Shown here piece by piece: positions 8,075-17,195 of a stretch of DNA of 64,000 nucleotides. Each line of letters starts with the position of its first letter. Position 1 is the first letter of the stretch. This DNA is from CAVDHB01 sp963608705 (GTDB taxonomy: Bacteria > Bacteroidota > Bacteroidia > Bacteroidales > Bacteroidaceae). The notes beneath the pieces are model-generated. The model was not told the origin of the DNA, did no database searches, and saw only the letters and a program-made list of their open reading frames with translations. The stretch is from contig CAVDHB010000023.1 in NCBI GenBank assembly GCA_963608705.1, positions 86,179 to 150,178 of the forward strand, written 5' to 3'. The translations under genes were made by a program, and so were the position numbers.

Positions 8075-9448
8075 ATGGCCAAAAGAACCTGGATAAAAGA
8101 CGCCACCTTAGTAAATGAAGGGAAAGAGTTCAAAGGCTCGTTGATTATAGAAGACGACCGTATCGCCGAAATACTTCAAGATGGAACAGTCCCTTCCACC
8201 CCTTGTGGAGAAACCATCGAGGCAGAAGGAATGTACCTCTTGCCTGGAGTCATAGACGAACACGTGCATTTCCGGGATCCCGGACTGACACAAAAAGCGG
8301 ACATGGCCACCGAAAGTGAAGCGGCCGCAGCAGGAGGCATCACGTCATTCATGGATATGCCCAACACTAAACCGCAAACTACCACTTTGGAAGCTTTGGA
8401 GAGTAAGTTTGAAGAGGGCAGTCAGAAAGCGAGAGTGAACTATTCCTTCTTCTTTGGAGCAACCAACACCAACGGACAACTGCTACATAAACTCGACGCC
8501 AAGCACGTGTGCGGAGTGAAGCTTTTCATGGGTGCCAGCACTGGCAATATGTTAGTAGACCACCGGGAAGCCTTGGAAAGAATCTTCCATGAATCTCCCC
8601 TGTTGATTATGACGCATTGCGAGGATTCCAAACTTATCTCCGAGAACGCTCGTAAGTTCAGAGACCTGTATGGGGAAGACCCGGATGTGAAATACCATCC
8701 CGCTATCCGCAACGAGGAAGCATGTTACAACTGCTCTTCCTTAGCGGTGCAATTGGCCAAGGAAAGCGGCGCACGTCTGCACATCGCCCATGTGACTACC
8801 GCCAGAGAATTATCCTTCTTCACACCGAGTTTACTGACCAGTTCAGTGGAAAAACCGCATCAATTCAATAAGAAAATCACAGGAGAAGCCGTATTGGCGC
8901 ATCTTCTGTTCACGGATAAAGATTATCTCACACGAGGTGCCCGCATCAAATGCAATCCGTCCGTAAAGACTGCCTCCGACAGAGAAGCACTCCGTGAAGC
9001 TTTGCTGGACAATCGTATAGACACTATCGGTACCGACCACGCCCCCCATCTTCTTTCCGAAAAGCAAGGCGGATGCTTCAAGGCGGCTTCAGGTATGCCC
9101 ATGATACAGTTCTCACTACCCTCCATGCTGGAATTGGCTGACGAGGGAGTGCTTCCAATTACCCAAGTGGTAGAAAAAATGTGTCATGCTCCCGCCAGAC
9201 TTTTCGAAATCAAGGAAAGAGGCTACCTGCGAAAAGGATACAAAGCCGACTTGGTATTAGTGAAACGAGAGACAGAAGGCTGGACAGTCACTAAAGACTG
9301 TATCCTCAGCAAATGCAAATGGAGTCCGCTGGAAGGCGACACGTTGCACTGGAAAGTAATGCGCACCATTGTAAACGGACATTCCGTCTATGCGGAGGGA
9401 GAAGTAGACCATTCCTATAGAGGAGAAGCTCTTATTTTCGACAGATAA
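8075..9448 (+). CDS. pyrC: Dihydroorotase
   Basis: 457-residue amidohydrolase that interconverts carbamoyl-aspartate and dihydroorotate in pyrimidine synthesis. The zinc-binding motif DEHVHFRDPG is at about residues 61-70, GVKLFMGASTGNML holds the lysine region, THCED and the HIAHVTTA histidine follow, and the C-terminal catalytic motif is IGTDHAPH. The length fits the class I (Bacteroidetes) form. It lies 7 bp after the glycosyltransferase and 4 bp before the next gene, so all three are probably one transcript. Confidence 0.95.
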   Translation: MAKRTWIKDATLVNEGKEFKGSLIIEDDRIAEILQDGTVPSTPCGETIEAEGMYLLPGVIDEHVHFRDPGLTQKADMATESEAAAAGGITSFMDMPNTKPQTTTLEALESKFEEGSQKARVNYSFFFGATNTNGQLLHKLDAKHVCGVKLFMGASTGNMLVDHREALERIFHESPLLIMTHCEDSKLISENARKFRDLYGEDPDVKYHPAIRNEEACYNCSSLAVQLAKESGARLHIAHVTTARELSFFTPSLLTSSVEKPHQFNKKITGEAVLAHLLFTDKDYLTRGARIKCNPSVKTASDREALREALLDNRIDTIGTDHAPHLLSEKQGGCFKAASGMPMIQFSLPSMLELADEGVLPITQVVEKMCHAPARLFEIKERGYLRKGYKADLVLVKRETEGWTVTKDCILSKCKWSPLEGDTLHWKVMRTIVNGHSVYAEGEVDHSYRGEALIFDR

Positions 9449-9452
9449 ACGC

Positions 9453-10430
9453 ATGGAACCGAAAGCGATTACTTATAACTTACATGAGGTAGCTCCCTAC
9501 ATCAATTGGATGTACTTTTACTATACATGGGGATTCCTTCCTAAATTCGGCAGTATCTCCAAGGTACACCACTGTCCTTCATGCCGTCAGCAATGGATTG
9601 ACTCTTTCCCCGAGAAAGACCGTGCGCAAGCCCGTGAAGCGGCCAAACTCTTTGACGAAGCAAACAAAGTCATTAACGAGATGGACGGTCAGTATCACAC
9701 GCACGGACTGTTCCGCTTGTTAGCCGTGAACAGCGAGGAAGACGACTTGCTGATTTATCCGGATGAAGAACCTTTCGGTAAAGATTATGCGGAAGGACAA
9801 AAGGCCGGACGAACATCCATACACGGAAAAGAGCCTTTTGTTTTCCCTTGCCTTCGTCAGCAGAAAGCCACTAAGCCAGACGCACCCTTCCTCTGTCTTT
9901 CCGATTTCATCCGTCCTCTTTCCATGGGGAAACGAGACTGCGTGGCTGTCTTCTGCGCCAGTGTGGATGCCAAATTACAGGAACTGCATGACGACAGCGA
10001 CCCCTACACGAAAATGCTATATCAAGTAGTATGCGACCGACTGGCGGAAGCCACTACAGAACGCCTGCATGAAGAAATTCGGAAAACATACTGGGGGTAC
10101 GCCGCAGACGAGCAGCTCAGTATAGAGGAGATGCTGAAAGAAAAATACCAGGGAATCCGTCCTGCGGCTGGTTATCCGTCCTTTCCCGACATCTCCGTCA
10201 ATGAACTGATAGATGAACTGGTAGAGATGAAAAGAATAGGAGTCAAACTGACAGACAATTTCATGATGTATCCCCACGCTTCGGTCAGCGGCATGATGTT
10301 CGCCCATCCACAGGCACACTACTTCAATGTGGGAAAAATCACGGAAGAACAAGTAAAAGACTACGCCCTGCGGAGAAAAAAGCCTTACGAAGAACTGAGG
10401 AAATTCCTCATACACAACCTTGAGGTATAG
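9453..10430 (+). CDS. Stand-alone methionine synthase (MetH) reactivation-domain protein
   Basis: 325 residues. The C-terminal third carries the signature of the AdoMet-binding activation domain of cobalamin-dependent methionine synthase: GIRPAAGYPSFPD and ASVSGMMFAHPQAHYFNVGKI. The N-terminal part (VHHCPSCRQQW; ITYNLHEVAPYINWMYFYYTWG) precedes that domain in a form also seen at the start of MetH activation modules. No homocysteine-, folate- or cobalamin-binding domain is present, so this is the reactivation domain on its own, probably acting in trans on a shorter MetH encoded elsewhere. It follows pyrC by 4 bp. The start ATG is supported by that spacing. Confidence 0.85.
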   Translation: MEPKAITYNLHEVAPYINWMYFYYTWGFLPKFGSISKVHHCPSCRQQWIDSFPEKDRAQAREAAKLFDEANKVINEMDGQYHTHGLFRLLAVNSEEDDLLIYPDEEPFGKDYAEGQKAGRTSIHGKEPFVFPCLRQQKATKPDAPFLCLSDFIRPLSMGKRDCVAVFCASVDAKLQELHDDSDPYTKMLYQVVCDRLAEATTERLHEEIRKTYWGYAADEQLSIEEMLKEKYQGIRPAAGYPSFPDISVNELIDELVEMKRIGVKLTDNFMMYPHASVSGMMFAHPQAHYFNVGKITEEQVKDYALRRKKPYEELRKFLIHNLEV

Positions 10431-10493
10431 TCTTTCATCCTTTTAGACAGAGAAATCAGACTTGACGACCATTCCTGTTCAACAGGAAATATG

Positions 10494-10501
10494 TACTTTT
10501 G
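10494..10501 (+). promoter_or_regulatory. Promoter -7 box for the TolC-like gene
   Basis: TACTTTTG matches TANNTTTG exactly. The predicted transcription start falls inside a perfect 11-bp palindrome at 10503-10529, and the ATG at 10551 lies downstream. Confidence 0.6.
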
Positions 10502-10502
10502 C

Positions 10503-10529
10503 ACCGAAGAGAACAGCCTTCTCTTCGGT
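10503..10529 (+). promoter_or_regulatory. Perfect stem-loop at the TolC-like gene's transcription start
   Basis: ACCGAAGAGAA pairs with TTCTCTTCGGT around a 5-nt loop. It overlaps the predicted start of transcription and is followed by only a weak T-rich stretch. It may be an operator or a 5' stabilising hairpin rather than a terminator. Confidence 0.45.
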
Positions 10530-10550
10530 ATTGTTTATATAAAAGGAATC

Positions 10551-12032
10551 ATGAAGATACAAAGAATCATCTTTCTATCCTGCTACATGGCAGGTTGCAT
10601 ACTGTCCGCACAAGCTGCGGACAACATCCTCTCGCTCGACAGTTGTCGGGCATTGGCCATGCGCAACAACAAGGAATTGAAAATTCAACAAGCAGAGATA
10701 GAAAAAGCATACTATACACACCAAGCAGCCCGCACCAACTATTACCCGAAGTTCGACGGAATGGCTACTTACACCCGCACAGGCAAGGAGATTTCCCTCC
10801 TCAATAACAACCAAAAGGGTGCTTTGACCAATTGGGGAGGAAAACTGCAAGGACAATTACAGCCAATGCTGGACAAACTGGCACAAGACCCCCAATTCGC
10901 GCCTTTGGTGGAGAAAGTATCTCCTTACCTTTCCAAAGTGAGCGGTGGACTTAACGAGGCTGGAAACAGCATTCGGGACGCATTCCGCACGGACACCCGG
11001 AATTTCTTCGCCGCAGGCATCAGCCTGACCCAACCCCTCTACATGGGTGGTAAAATAAAGGCGTATGACCGTCTGACAGGCTATGCGGAAGAGCTGGCTC
11101 GTTTGCAACATTCCACAGGGTCGGAAGACCTCATCCTTCATACCGACGAGGCGTATTGGCAAACGGTGTCATTGGCCAACAAGAAGAAATTAGCGGAAAG
11201 CTATCTGGCCCTGGTCCAGAAACTGGACGATGACATGGGCAAGATGATACGCTCGGGCGTGGCCACCAAGTCGGACGGACTGAGTGTGGACGTGAAAGTG
11301 AATGAGGCGGAAATGAAACTTACACAAGTGGACAATGGTCTGAGCCTTTCCAAAATGGCGTTATGCCAACTCTGCGGATTAGACATCACAGACTCCATCA
11401 CCTTAGCCGATGAGACATTGGACAGTCTTACGCTCCCCTCTACAACCGAACAGGGAAAGCCCGACATCGCCTCCGCCCTGAAACGGCGTACAGAAATGAA
11501 AAGTCTTGACTTGGCACAGAAAATATACGAGGAGAAAATCAAAGTGGCCAAGTCTGACTACCTACCCCAAGTTGCCTTGACCGCAGGCGCTTTCGCCACT
11601 TCTCCCGCACTCTACAACGGGTTCGAGAAGAAATTCCGTGGAAACTGGGCTGTGGGCGTACTGGTAAAAGTACCCCTCTGGCATTGGAAGGAAGGATTCT
11701 ACAAGGTGAATGCCGCCAAAGCGGAAGCACTCATCGCCCGCTATAAGACGGAAGACACCGCAGAGAAAATCACCCTGCAAGTCAACCAATACAACTATAA
11801 GCTGAAAGAGGCTGCCAAACGGCTCCTTTTAGCGGAGAAGAACATAGAGAAAGCGGAGGAGAACTTGCGCACCGCCAAATTAGGACTGGCATCCGGAGTC
11901 ATCTCCACCACCAATGTGTTAGAAGCCCAGACCGCATGGGCATCCGCTCAGTCTGACAAGATTGACGCACAAATAGACATGAAACTGGCGCATACCTATC
12001 TGTTGAAAGCGATGGGAGAATTAAAGCCCTAA
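10551..12032 (+). CDS. TolC family outer membrane efflux protein
   Basis: 493 residues with a signal peptide (MKIQRIIFLSCYMAGCILSAQAAD). The mature protein is rich in long alpha-helical heptad stretches with the duplicated TolC layout (LDSCRALAMRNNKELKIQQAEIEKAYY, and near the C-terminus AEENLRTAKLGLASGVISTTNVLEAQTAW), and a beta-barrel stretch (FFAAGISLTQPLYMGGK). It would form the outer-membrane channel of a tripartite pump or type I secretion system. No adaptor or inner-membrane pump gene lies next to it. The ATG at 10551 is chosen over an in-frame codon at 10491 because the latter precedes the promoter box and lacks a signal peptide. It overlaps the convergent DUF1634 gene by 4 bp. Confidence 0.9.
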   Translation: MKIQRIIFLSCYMAGCILSAQAADNILSLDSCRALAMRNNKELKIQQAEIEKAYYTHQAARTNYYPKFDGMATYTRTGKEISLLNNNQKGALTNWGGKLQGQLQPMLDKLAQDPQFAPLVEKVSPYLSKVSGGLNEAGNSIRDAFRTDTRNFFAAGISLTQPLYMGGKIKAYDRLTGYAEELARLQHSTGSEDLILHTDEAYWQTVSLANKKKLAESYLALVQKLDDDMGKMIRSGVATKSDGLSVDVKVNEAEMKLTQVDNGLSLSKMALCQLCGLDITDSITLADETLDSLTLPSTTEQGKPDIASALKRRTEMKSLDLAQKIYEEKIKVAKSDYLPQVALTAGAFATSPALYNGFEKKFRGNWAVGVLVKVPLWHWKEGFYKVNAAKAEALIARYKTEDTAEKITLQVNQYNYKLKEAAKRLLLAEKNIEKAEENLRTAKLGLASGVISTTNVLEAQTAWASAQSDKIDAQIDMKLAHTYLLKAMGELKP

Positions 12033-12412
12033 TGCACTCCCTCGATGGAATTGCCGATAATCACTAACAACACGATAACCGTAATGACCACATAGAGCCA
12101 ATCCCGTTGGCGGAAAAAATCTACCACGGAAAGGGCCACACGAAGTATAGGAGTAAGCATCAGCACTACGACTCCCAACTGTATCCAGTCCTGCGCCATC
12201 AGTTGAAAGACACCAGAAAGAATGCCTTTCAAGGTAGTATAAGAAGCAGGTTCCCCTGTAAACTTTGTATAATCCGGCACGGGTTCCATTCCGTGCCGAA
12301 TTAGATAATATACCCCACTTATAATTGAAATTGTACAAGCCGCCGTCACCCCCACACGCAAGGTATTGCCTATCGCCTGTCGCATATCTATTTTAGTCTC
12401 TTTCTTTTCCAT
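12029..12412 (-). CDS. DUF1634 membrane protein
   Basis: 127 residues with about three hydrophobic segments (LRVGVTAACTISIISGVYYL; WIQLGVVVLMLTPILRVALS; WLYVVITVIVLLVIIGNSI). The pattern and the position directly after a TauE/SafE transporter match DUF1634, a small protein family that usually accompanies such transporters and may be its partner subunit. It begins 3 bp after the transporter stop and its 3' end overlaps the TolC-like gene on the other strand. Its molecular function is not established. Confidence 0.82.
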   Translation of the reverse strand: MEKKETKIDMRQAIGNTLRVGVTAACTISIISGVYYLIRHGMEPVPDYTKFTGEPASYTTLKGILSGVFQLMAQDWIQLGVVVLMLTPILRVALSVVDFFRQRDWLYVVITVIVLLVIIGNSIEGVH

Positions 12413-12415
12413 CTT

Positions 12416-13249
12416 TCAGAACTTACCACATATACCATTATATATCATATCAATGGCCACTAACAAGATAGCCACGGCAAAGATTCTTTTCAGCACCTTC
12501 ACTTTCATCCGTTTCAAAAGCTTCGCCCCGGTAATCGCACCGAACACCACGCCAATTATCACCGGGAAAGCAATGCCCGGCTCAATATATCCTCTTTGCA
12601 GATAAATGACCGCAGAAGCCACGGCTGTCACCCCAATCATGAAGTTACTGGTGGTAGTACTTACCTTGAAAGGCACTTTCATGATGCAATCCATCGCCAA
12701 CACCTTCAGCACTCCGCTTCCGATACCCAGCAGTCCAGACAGGACACCAGCCGTTATCATGGTGAAAAATCCACCTATCACATGCGTCAGCTGATAACTC
12801 TTCATCCCCTCTTTCGTGGGATAAGTGCCGAAAAGTTTGAGTTTAGCAGCCAGTTTACTCCCCACTACTCCTTCATGATCCGCAATACGCCGTTGCTGCA
12901 TGGCTGCCGTGAAAATCAGCACAAAGCCATAAATGACCGCAATGGCGTTAGTGGGCATCCACAATGCCACTATCGCCCCGCCAACCGCACCGATGGTGGT
13001 GGCAATCTCCAAGAACATTCCCAAACGGATGTTTGTCATCCCTTCTTTCACATAGGCGCTGGCCGAACCCGAAGAGGTGGAGATAGAAGCCACCAACGCC
13101 GCACCAATCGCATAATGGAAATCTACTCCAAAAACCAGTGTCAGCAAAGGAATAATCACCACACCACCTCCCAATCCAGTCATGGAGCCTAACAGTCCTG
13201 CGGCGTATGCTCCCACCAACAGAATCAGTGTAAATAAAAGAATCGTCAT
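12416..13249 (-). CDS. TauE/SafE family membrane transporter
   Basis: 277 residues with roughly eight hydrophobic segments and the family's duplicated glycine-rich motifs (GLLGSMTGLGGGVVIIPLL near the N-terminus and GVLSGLLGIGSGVLKV in the second half). TauE/SafE proteins are proposed exporters of sulfite, sulfoacetate or other anions across the inner membrane. The next gene downstream is DUF1634, its usual neighbour. The substrate cannot be told from the sequence. Confidence 0.88.
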   Translation of the reverse strand: MTILLFTLILLVGAYAAGLLGSMTGLGGGVVIIPLLTLVFGVDFHYAIGAALVASISTSSGSASAYVKEGMTNIRLGMFLEIATTIGAVGGAIVALWMPTNAIAVIYGFVLIFTAAMQQRRIADHEGVVGSKLAAKLKLFGTYPTKEGMKSYQLTHVIGGFFTMITAGVLSGLLGIGSGVLKVLAMDCIMKVPFKVSTTTSNFMIGVTAVASAVIYLQRGYIEPGIAFPVIIGVVFGAITGAKLLKRMKVKVLKRIFAVAILLVAIDMIYNGICGKF

Positions 13250-13320
13250 TGTATGAGCGATATAAAATAAGTGCTTACTGTTCCGCTTTCATGAAAAGCC
13301 CACAATAAGCACCCTGTTCA

Positions 13321-14784
13321 TTAGTTATGTATTCTACTGTAAATCACTTTTAGCTGCACATCCGTAGCTTTTAGCCTTACACTGTGCAGACTGAAATCAT
13401 TATACACGTTCACGACTTCGTACACAGTAGCCCCCGAATTGGTCTGCTTAGCCACGGTCTTCAAGGTGACAGGTATCAGCAGCACCTTGTTCCAGTCTGG
13501 ATGCAGTCGATTGTATTCTTCGGACAATTGTTTCTCTGTCCATCCCATATACTTGCTTTCCGCTTTCATCTTGGAAAGTTCCTTTTCTTTCTCATCCCTC
13601 ATCGTCAGCATCATACCACGAATATTGGCATACTCATACAGATTATTAGTGGAAAGCGCGGCATAACTGGAAGTGGCGTTCAGATAGGAAGTCACATTGT
13701 CTGGAATCTTGTTCTTTTCAAAGAATGAATCTTTCTCCCCTTTCCGCACCATCAGCACATTGACCGGTGCAGACAATGCAAACGAAGTCTGCGCTTTATC
13801 GTTCAATATTCTCAGCGAAAGAGCCGCCGTGTTTAGTGAATCAGTACGAACCAGCTGGTCCACCGGCAACGACAGTTGCGTGAACAATCCAGCCGGCGTA
13901 CGCATATAAGCCGTGTGCTGGTCGTTCAGATATTGCGCCAACTGGCTGTTGTCGTATACCACCCGGCTTGTCTGTATCACCTCTTCCGTACCAGCGAAAG
14001 TGGCACTACCGTCAATGATGGAGTCCGGCTTGCTTGTCTTGTCCGGCCAATACTTGAAGTTTACGGTCAAACGCACATGGTCTACATTGAGCATGGTACC
14101 TTCTCCACCTGCATAAGCGCAATAATATCCTTTGCAGACATTCTTGATAAAGCTGTAGGAATCCTTGAAATACTCAGGATGCGCCTTATACTTGGCATAG
14201 ATATCCTCACCTACTCGCTGAGGAAGCACCACTTTGATATGCGCCGAGAATGAGTCGGGGTTGTTACGATAATCCTCATCCACCGTCTTGTCCAATGCCG
14301 TATAGCTTTTATAAGCCAAAGGAGCTTTCGACTCGTCATAATAGTCTTTCGGATTTATGTCTGAGAAATATTGTCCGTTGTTATCAATAATGTTGTCCAA
14401 TTCGTAGACCTTTACCTTGGACGCACTGAGCGAATCCCCTGTAAAGGAAGAGTAGAACAGACGCAACTCCGCACCGCTCACTTCTTTCACGTCTTTCGGA
14501 AACTCGAAGTTCGGAAGACAGTAGAGCTGTGCCATAAAGTCGCTCGTAGTAGTGATACGAGTCACAGGGTCCGTGAATTTTCCCAGATGGCACTCATTGG
14601 TCTTCGCCGCACATTTGCCAGACTCCACAGTACCTACCTCTACGGGGTAGTTGGCGGTAGCCAATGCGATGGCATCCTGCCCAGGCATCGTATCTATGCC
14701 CATCAAGCCGGTTGTGTCATCACACGCACAAAACAACAGAGAGACACAAAAAACGGCCCCACCTCCTAATTTACCTAAATTCAT
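13321..14784 (-). CDS. DUF4270 family lipoprotein
   Basis: 487 residues. Lipoprotein signal MNLGKLGGGAVFCVSLLFCACDD with Cys21 as the likely acylated residue. The mature protein is rich in beta strands and short polar stretches, with VRLTVNFKYWPD and LRLFYSSFTGDSL, consistent with DUF4270, a common Bacteroidetes outer-membrane lipoprotein of unknown function. ATG 14784 is preferred to a TTG at 14820 because the signal peptide begins here. It lies about 38 bp downstream of the glycogen-synthase-like gene on the same strand, a neighbourhood seen in several Bacteroides genomes as I recall. Confidence 0.78.
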   Translation of the reverse strand: MNLGKLGGGAVFCVSLLFCACDDTTGLMGIDTMPGQDAIALATANYPVEVGTVESGKCAAKTNECHLGKFTDPVTRITTTSDFMAQLYCLPNFEFPKDVKEVSGAELRLFYSSFTGDSLSASKVKVYELDNIIDNNGQYFSDINPKDYYDESKAPLAYKSYTALDKTVDEDYRNNPDSFSAHIKVVLPQRVGEDIYAKYKAHPEYFKDSYSFIKNVCKGYYCAYAGGEGTMLNVDHVRLTVNFKYWPDKTSKPDSIIDGSATFAGTEEVIQTSRVVYDNSQLAQYLNDQHTAYMRTPAGLFTQLSLPVDQLVRTDSLNTAALSLRILNDKAQTSFALSAPVNVLMVRKGEKDSFFEKNKIPDNVTSYLNATSSYAALSTNNLYEYANIRGMMLTMRDEKEKELSKMKAESKYMGWTEKQLSEEYNRLHPDWNKVLLIPVTLKTVAKQTNSGATVYEVVNVYNDFSLHSVRLKATDVQLKVIYSRIHN

Positions 14785-14822
14785 GCTAATTGCTTGTGTT
14801 ATATACTTTATGAGAGACAAGC

Positions 14823-15629
14823 TCAGTCCTCTTTTTTCGCCAAGATATCGTCATAGAGCGCATTGAAAGCCGCATATTCACCCTCACCCGGATAGGCCAA
14901 TGCAGGTTTTCCTTTCTCCTTTGCATATTCAAGCAAAGCGGAATCGACACCTTCCTCACCTTCCACATAGCCATCAGCATAATCGATAGCCATTTTCTCT
15001 AAATCCTGATAAGTGAAATTCGCAGGATAGCCTTTCAACACATCCTTTGGAACATTACGATAACGCAACAAGTCTCCAAAATTCGCCCCAAGCTCCACTT
15101 GAGGTATGAACTTGTCCGGAGAGAACACCACCTTGCTTTCCTTGAAAGCCGGCTCATCTCCGTACATTGTCTTCACGAAAAGTGGCACTAATGCGCTAAT
15201 CCATCCCTGACAGTGTATCAAATCCGGGTTCCAACGCAGTTTCTTCACTGTTTCCAACACACCTCTGGCATAAAATATCGCCCTTTCTCCGTCCTCTTCA
15301 GGCTCATCGGCGTAATGCTCCGTACCCTTTTGGAAGTACTCGTCATTGTCGATGAAATACACCTGCATGTGAACAGGCTGGATAGAGGCCACTTTGATAA
15401 TCAACGGATGGTCTGTCTCGTCTATAATAATATTCATTCCCGAAAGACGAATCACTTCATGAAGTTGATTCCTACGCTCATTGATATTCCCCCAACGGGG
15501 CATGAACGTACGTATCTCACGTTTTTGCTGTGTAGAGGCCGGCAACTTCTGTCCCTGAACAGAAATCGGAGTCTTTGGCACATACGGAATAATCTCCTGC
15601 GTAATAAAAAGAACTTTAGTCGACTTCAT
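14823..15629 (-). CDS. Glycogen/starch synthase-like protein, N-terminal (GT5) half only
   Basis: 268 residues that align with the N-terminal Rossmann half of GlgA-type synthases: MKSTKVLFITQEIIPYVPKTP, RTFMPRWGNINERR, MQVYFIDNDEYF, PDLIHCQGWISALVP. Full-length GlgA has about 470-530 residues with a second catalytic half; this protein ends with a clean stop after KKED and has no such half. The ADP-glucose lysine motif KTGGL is replaced by KTPIS. It is therefore probably not an ordinary glycogen synthase; a regulatory or scaffold role is possible. It is divergent from panC, with a TACCTTTG promoter box at 15730-15737. Bacteroides genomes commonly carry such a short protein, so it may be a genuine family and not a broken gene. 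Confidence 0.75.
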   Translation of the reverse strand: MKSTKVLFITQEIIPYVPKTPISVQGQKLPASTQQKREIRTFMPRWGNINERRNQLHEVIRLSGMNIIIDETDHPLIIKVASIQPVHMQVYFIDNDEYFQKGTEHYADEPEEDGERAIFYARGVLETVKKLRWNPDLIHCQGWISALVPLFVKTMYGDEPAFKESKVVFSPDKFIPQVELGANFGDLLRYRNVPKDVLKGYPANFTYQDLEKMAIDYADGYVEGEEGVDSALLEYAKEKGKPALAYPGEGEYAAFNALYDDILAKKED

Positions 15630-15729
15630 ATTTCTTCCTGTCTAAAACTACTTGGATAGCGACCGTCCACGGGCCACGGGGAACTCTCTCACAGCGTTTC
15701 TCCGAAATCCCAATACGGTCTATCAGTCG

Positions 15730-15737
15730 CAAAGGTA
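15730..15737 (-). promoter_or_regulatory. Promoter -7 box for the glycogen-synthase-like gene
   Basis: TACCTTTG on the minus strand matches TANNTTTG; about 100 bp before the ATG, leaving a long leader. A TTGG is present at a -33 position. Confidence 0.55.
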
Positions 15738-15767
15738 CGAAAAATAAGGCAAAGAAGCCAATTTTAT

Positions 15768-15798
15768 TTTGATAATTTGTTTTTTCTCCTTTACTTTG
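15768..15798 (+). promoter_or_regulatory. Promoter for panC-panD
   Basis: TTTG at 15768-15771, 19 bp, then TTACTTTG (15791-15798), one mismatch from TANNTTTG. It is divergent from the glycogen-synthase-like promoter and about 48 bp before the panC ATG. Confidence 0.55.
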
Positions 15799-15846
15799 CA
15801 AGCGATAAAAGGATAATATACAGAATCAAGTAGTTTATATCACATC

Positions 15847-16704
15847 ATGAAAGTTATCAACAAGGTCATTGAATTGAAGGCCGCTGTCAGTCAGGCAAAA
15901 GAAGCCGGAAAGCAAATCGGACTGGTACCCACCATGGGCGCATTGCACCATGGCCACGCCTCTCTCATTAAACGCAGTGTGGATGAGAACGGATTCACTG
16001 TGGTCAGTGTGTTCGTGAACCCTACCCAATTCAACGACCCGAAGGATTTGAAAACTTATCCCCATACGCTTGAAGCTGACTGTGCGTTGTGCGAAAGCTT
16101 AGGCGCAGACGTAGTATTCGCTCCCACAGCGGAAGAGATGTATCCCGAACCGGACAACCGTCACTTCAGCTACCCTCCTCTTGACACTGTGATGGAAGGA
16201 GCTTACCGGCCGGGACACTTCAACGGCGTATGTCAGGTAGTAAGCAAACTATTGACCGATGTCGCACCCGACAATGCCTATTTCGGAGAAAAGGACTTCC
16301 AGCAATTGGCTATCATCAAAGCCATGGTGAAAGATTTGGAAATCCCGGTGGAGATATGCCCCTGCCCTGAAATCAGAGAGACAAGCGGGCTGGCACTGAG
16401 CAGCCGCAACAGCCTTCTCGCACCAGAAGAGAAAGCCATCGCACCTCAAATCTTCAAGACTTTGTGCGAGAGCTTGAATTATATGCAAAAGCACTCGCTG
16501 AAACAAACCAAGGAATGGGTGGTGAACACCCTCAACGCCATAGAAGGACTGAAGGTGCAGTACTTTGAAATAGTCGACGGTGACACTCTGCAACCTCTCC
16601 AAAGGTGGGAGGACTCTAAATACATCGTAGGGTGCATCACCGTGTTCTGCGGCCAAAAGCCCATCCGGCTGATAGACAACATCAAATATCGCCAAGACAA
16701 CTGA
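15847..16704 (+). CDS. panC: Pantoate--beta-alanine ligase
   Basis: 285 residues. Class I-like adenylate-forming ligase that joins pantoate and beta-alanine, the last step of pantothenate synthesis. The HIGH-like motif is PTMGALHHGHASLI; FVNPTQFNDPKDL, the pantoate site HFNGVCQVVSKLL and the KMSKS-like loop ALSSRNSLL follow. Length is normal. The aspartate decarboxylase that supplies beta-alanine follows 16 bp later. Confidence 0.97.
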   Translation: MKVINKVIELKAAVSQAKEAGKQIGLVPTMGALHHGHASLIKRSVDENGFTVVSVFVNPTQFNDPKDLKTYPHTLEADCALCESLGADVVFAPTAEEMYPEPDNRHFSYPPLDTVMEGAYRPGHFNGVCQVVSKLLTDVAPDNAYFGEKDFQQLAIIKAMVKDLEIPVEICPCPEIRETSGLALSSRNSLLAPEEKAIAPQIFKTLCESLNYMQKHSLKQTKEWVVNTLNAIEGLKVQYFEIVDGDTLQPLQRWEDSKYIVGCITVFCGQKPIRLIDNIKYRQDN

Positions 16705-16720
16705 AAAAACATATAACAGG

Positions 16721-17071
16721 ATGAACGTAGAAGTACTAAAGTCCAAATTGCATTGTGTGAGAGTCACGCAGGCGAATCTTAATTATATCGGAAGTATCAC
16801 CATCGACGAGGACCTGATGGACGCAGCCGGACTGATTGCAGGTGAGCGGGTGTTCATTTCAGACAACAACAACGGTGAACGCTTCGACACTTACATCATA
16901 AAAGGCGAACGGGGTTCAGGATGTATATGCCTCAACGGAGCCGCCGCACGCAAAGTACAAGTAAACGACATCATCATCATCATGGCGTATGCCACCATGC
17001 CGTTGGAAGAAGCGAAGCATTTCAAACCTTCTATCGTATTTCCTGATTCGAGGACTAACAAATTAGTGTAA
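16721..17071 (+). CDS. panD: Aspartate 1-decarboxylase proenzyme
   Basis: 116 residues. Pyruvoyl enzyme that makes beta-alanine from aspartate. The self-cleavage site Gly24-Ser25 is visible in NYIGSITIDE; Ser25 becomes the pyruvoyl group. Conserved RVFISDNNNGERFDTYII and LNGAAARKVQVNDIIII follow. It forms a two-gene unit with panC and is followed by a palindromic terminator. Confidence 0.97.
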   Translation: MNVEVLKSKLHCVRVTQANLNYIGSITIDEDLMDAAGLIAGERVFISDNNNGERFDTYIIKGERGSGCICLNGAAARKVQVNDIIIIMAYATMPLEEAKHFKPSIVFPDSRTNKLV

Positions 17072-17119
17072 TAGAATAGACAACCAACGGTCAGGCGAAT
17101 TACAATACGCCGGCTTTTG

Positions 17120-17151
17120 TAGAGACGCAATTCATTGCGTCTCTATTTTTT
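17120..17151 (+). terminator. Terminator of panCD, member of a dispersed palindrome family
   Basis: TAGAGACGCAAT and ATTGCGTCTCTA form a 12-bp stem followed by a T run. The same palindrome (with G for A at one position) recurs at 60672-60689, 61507-61531, 61590-61614 and 62511-62535, so it is also a repeat element. Confidence 0.75.
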
Positions 17152-17195
17152 AGGGAACGTTCAAGCGGATATATTATAGCCCGAACGAACACCGC

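Noticed and set aside
14823..15629. Full-length glycogen synthase with a frameshift
   Set aside because: No second half of a glycosyltransferase is readable in any frame before the DUF4270 gene.
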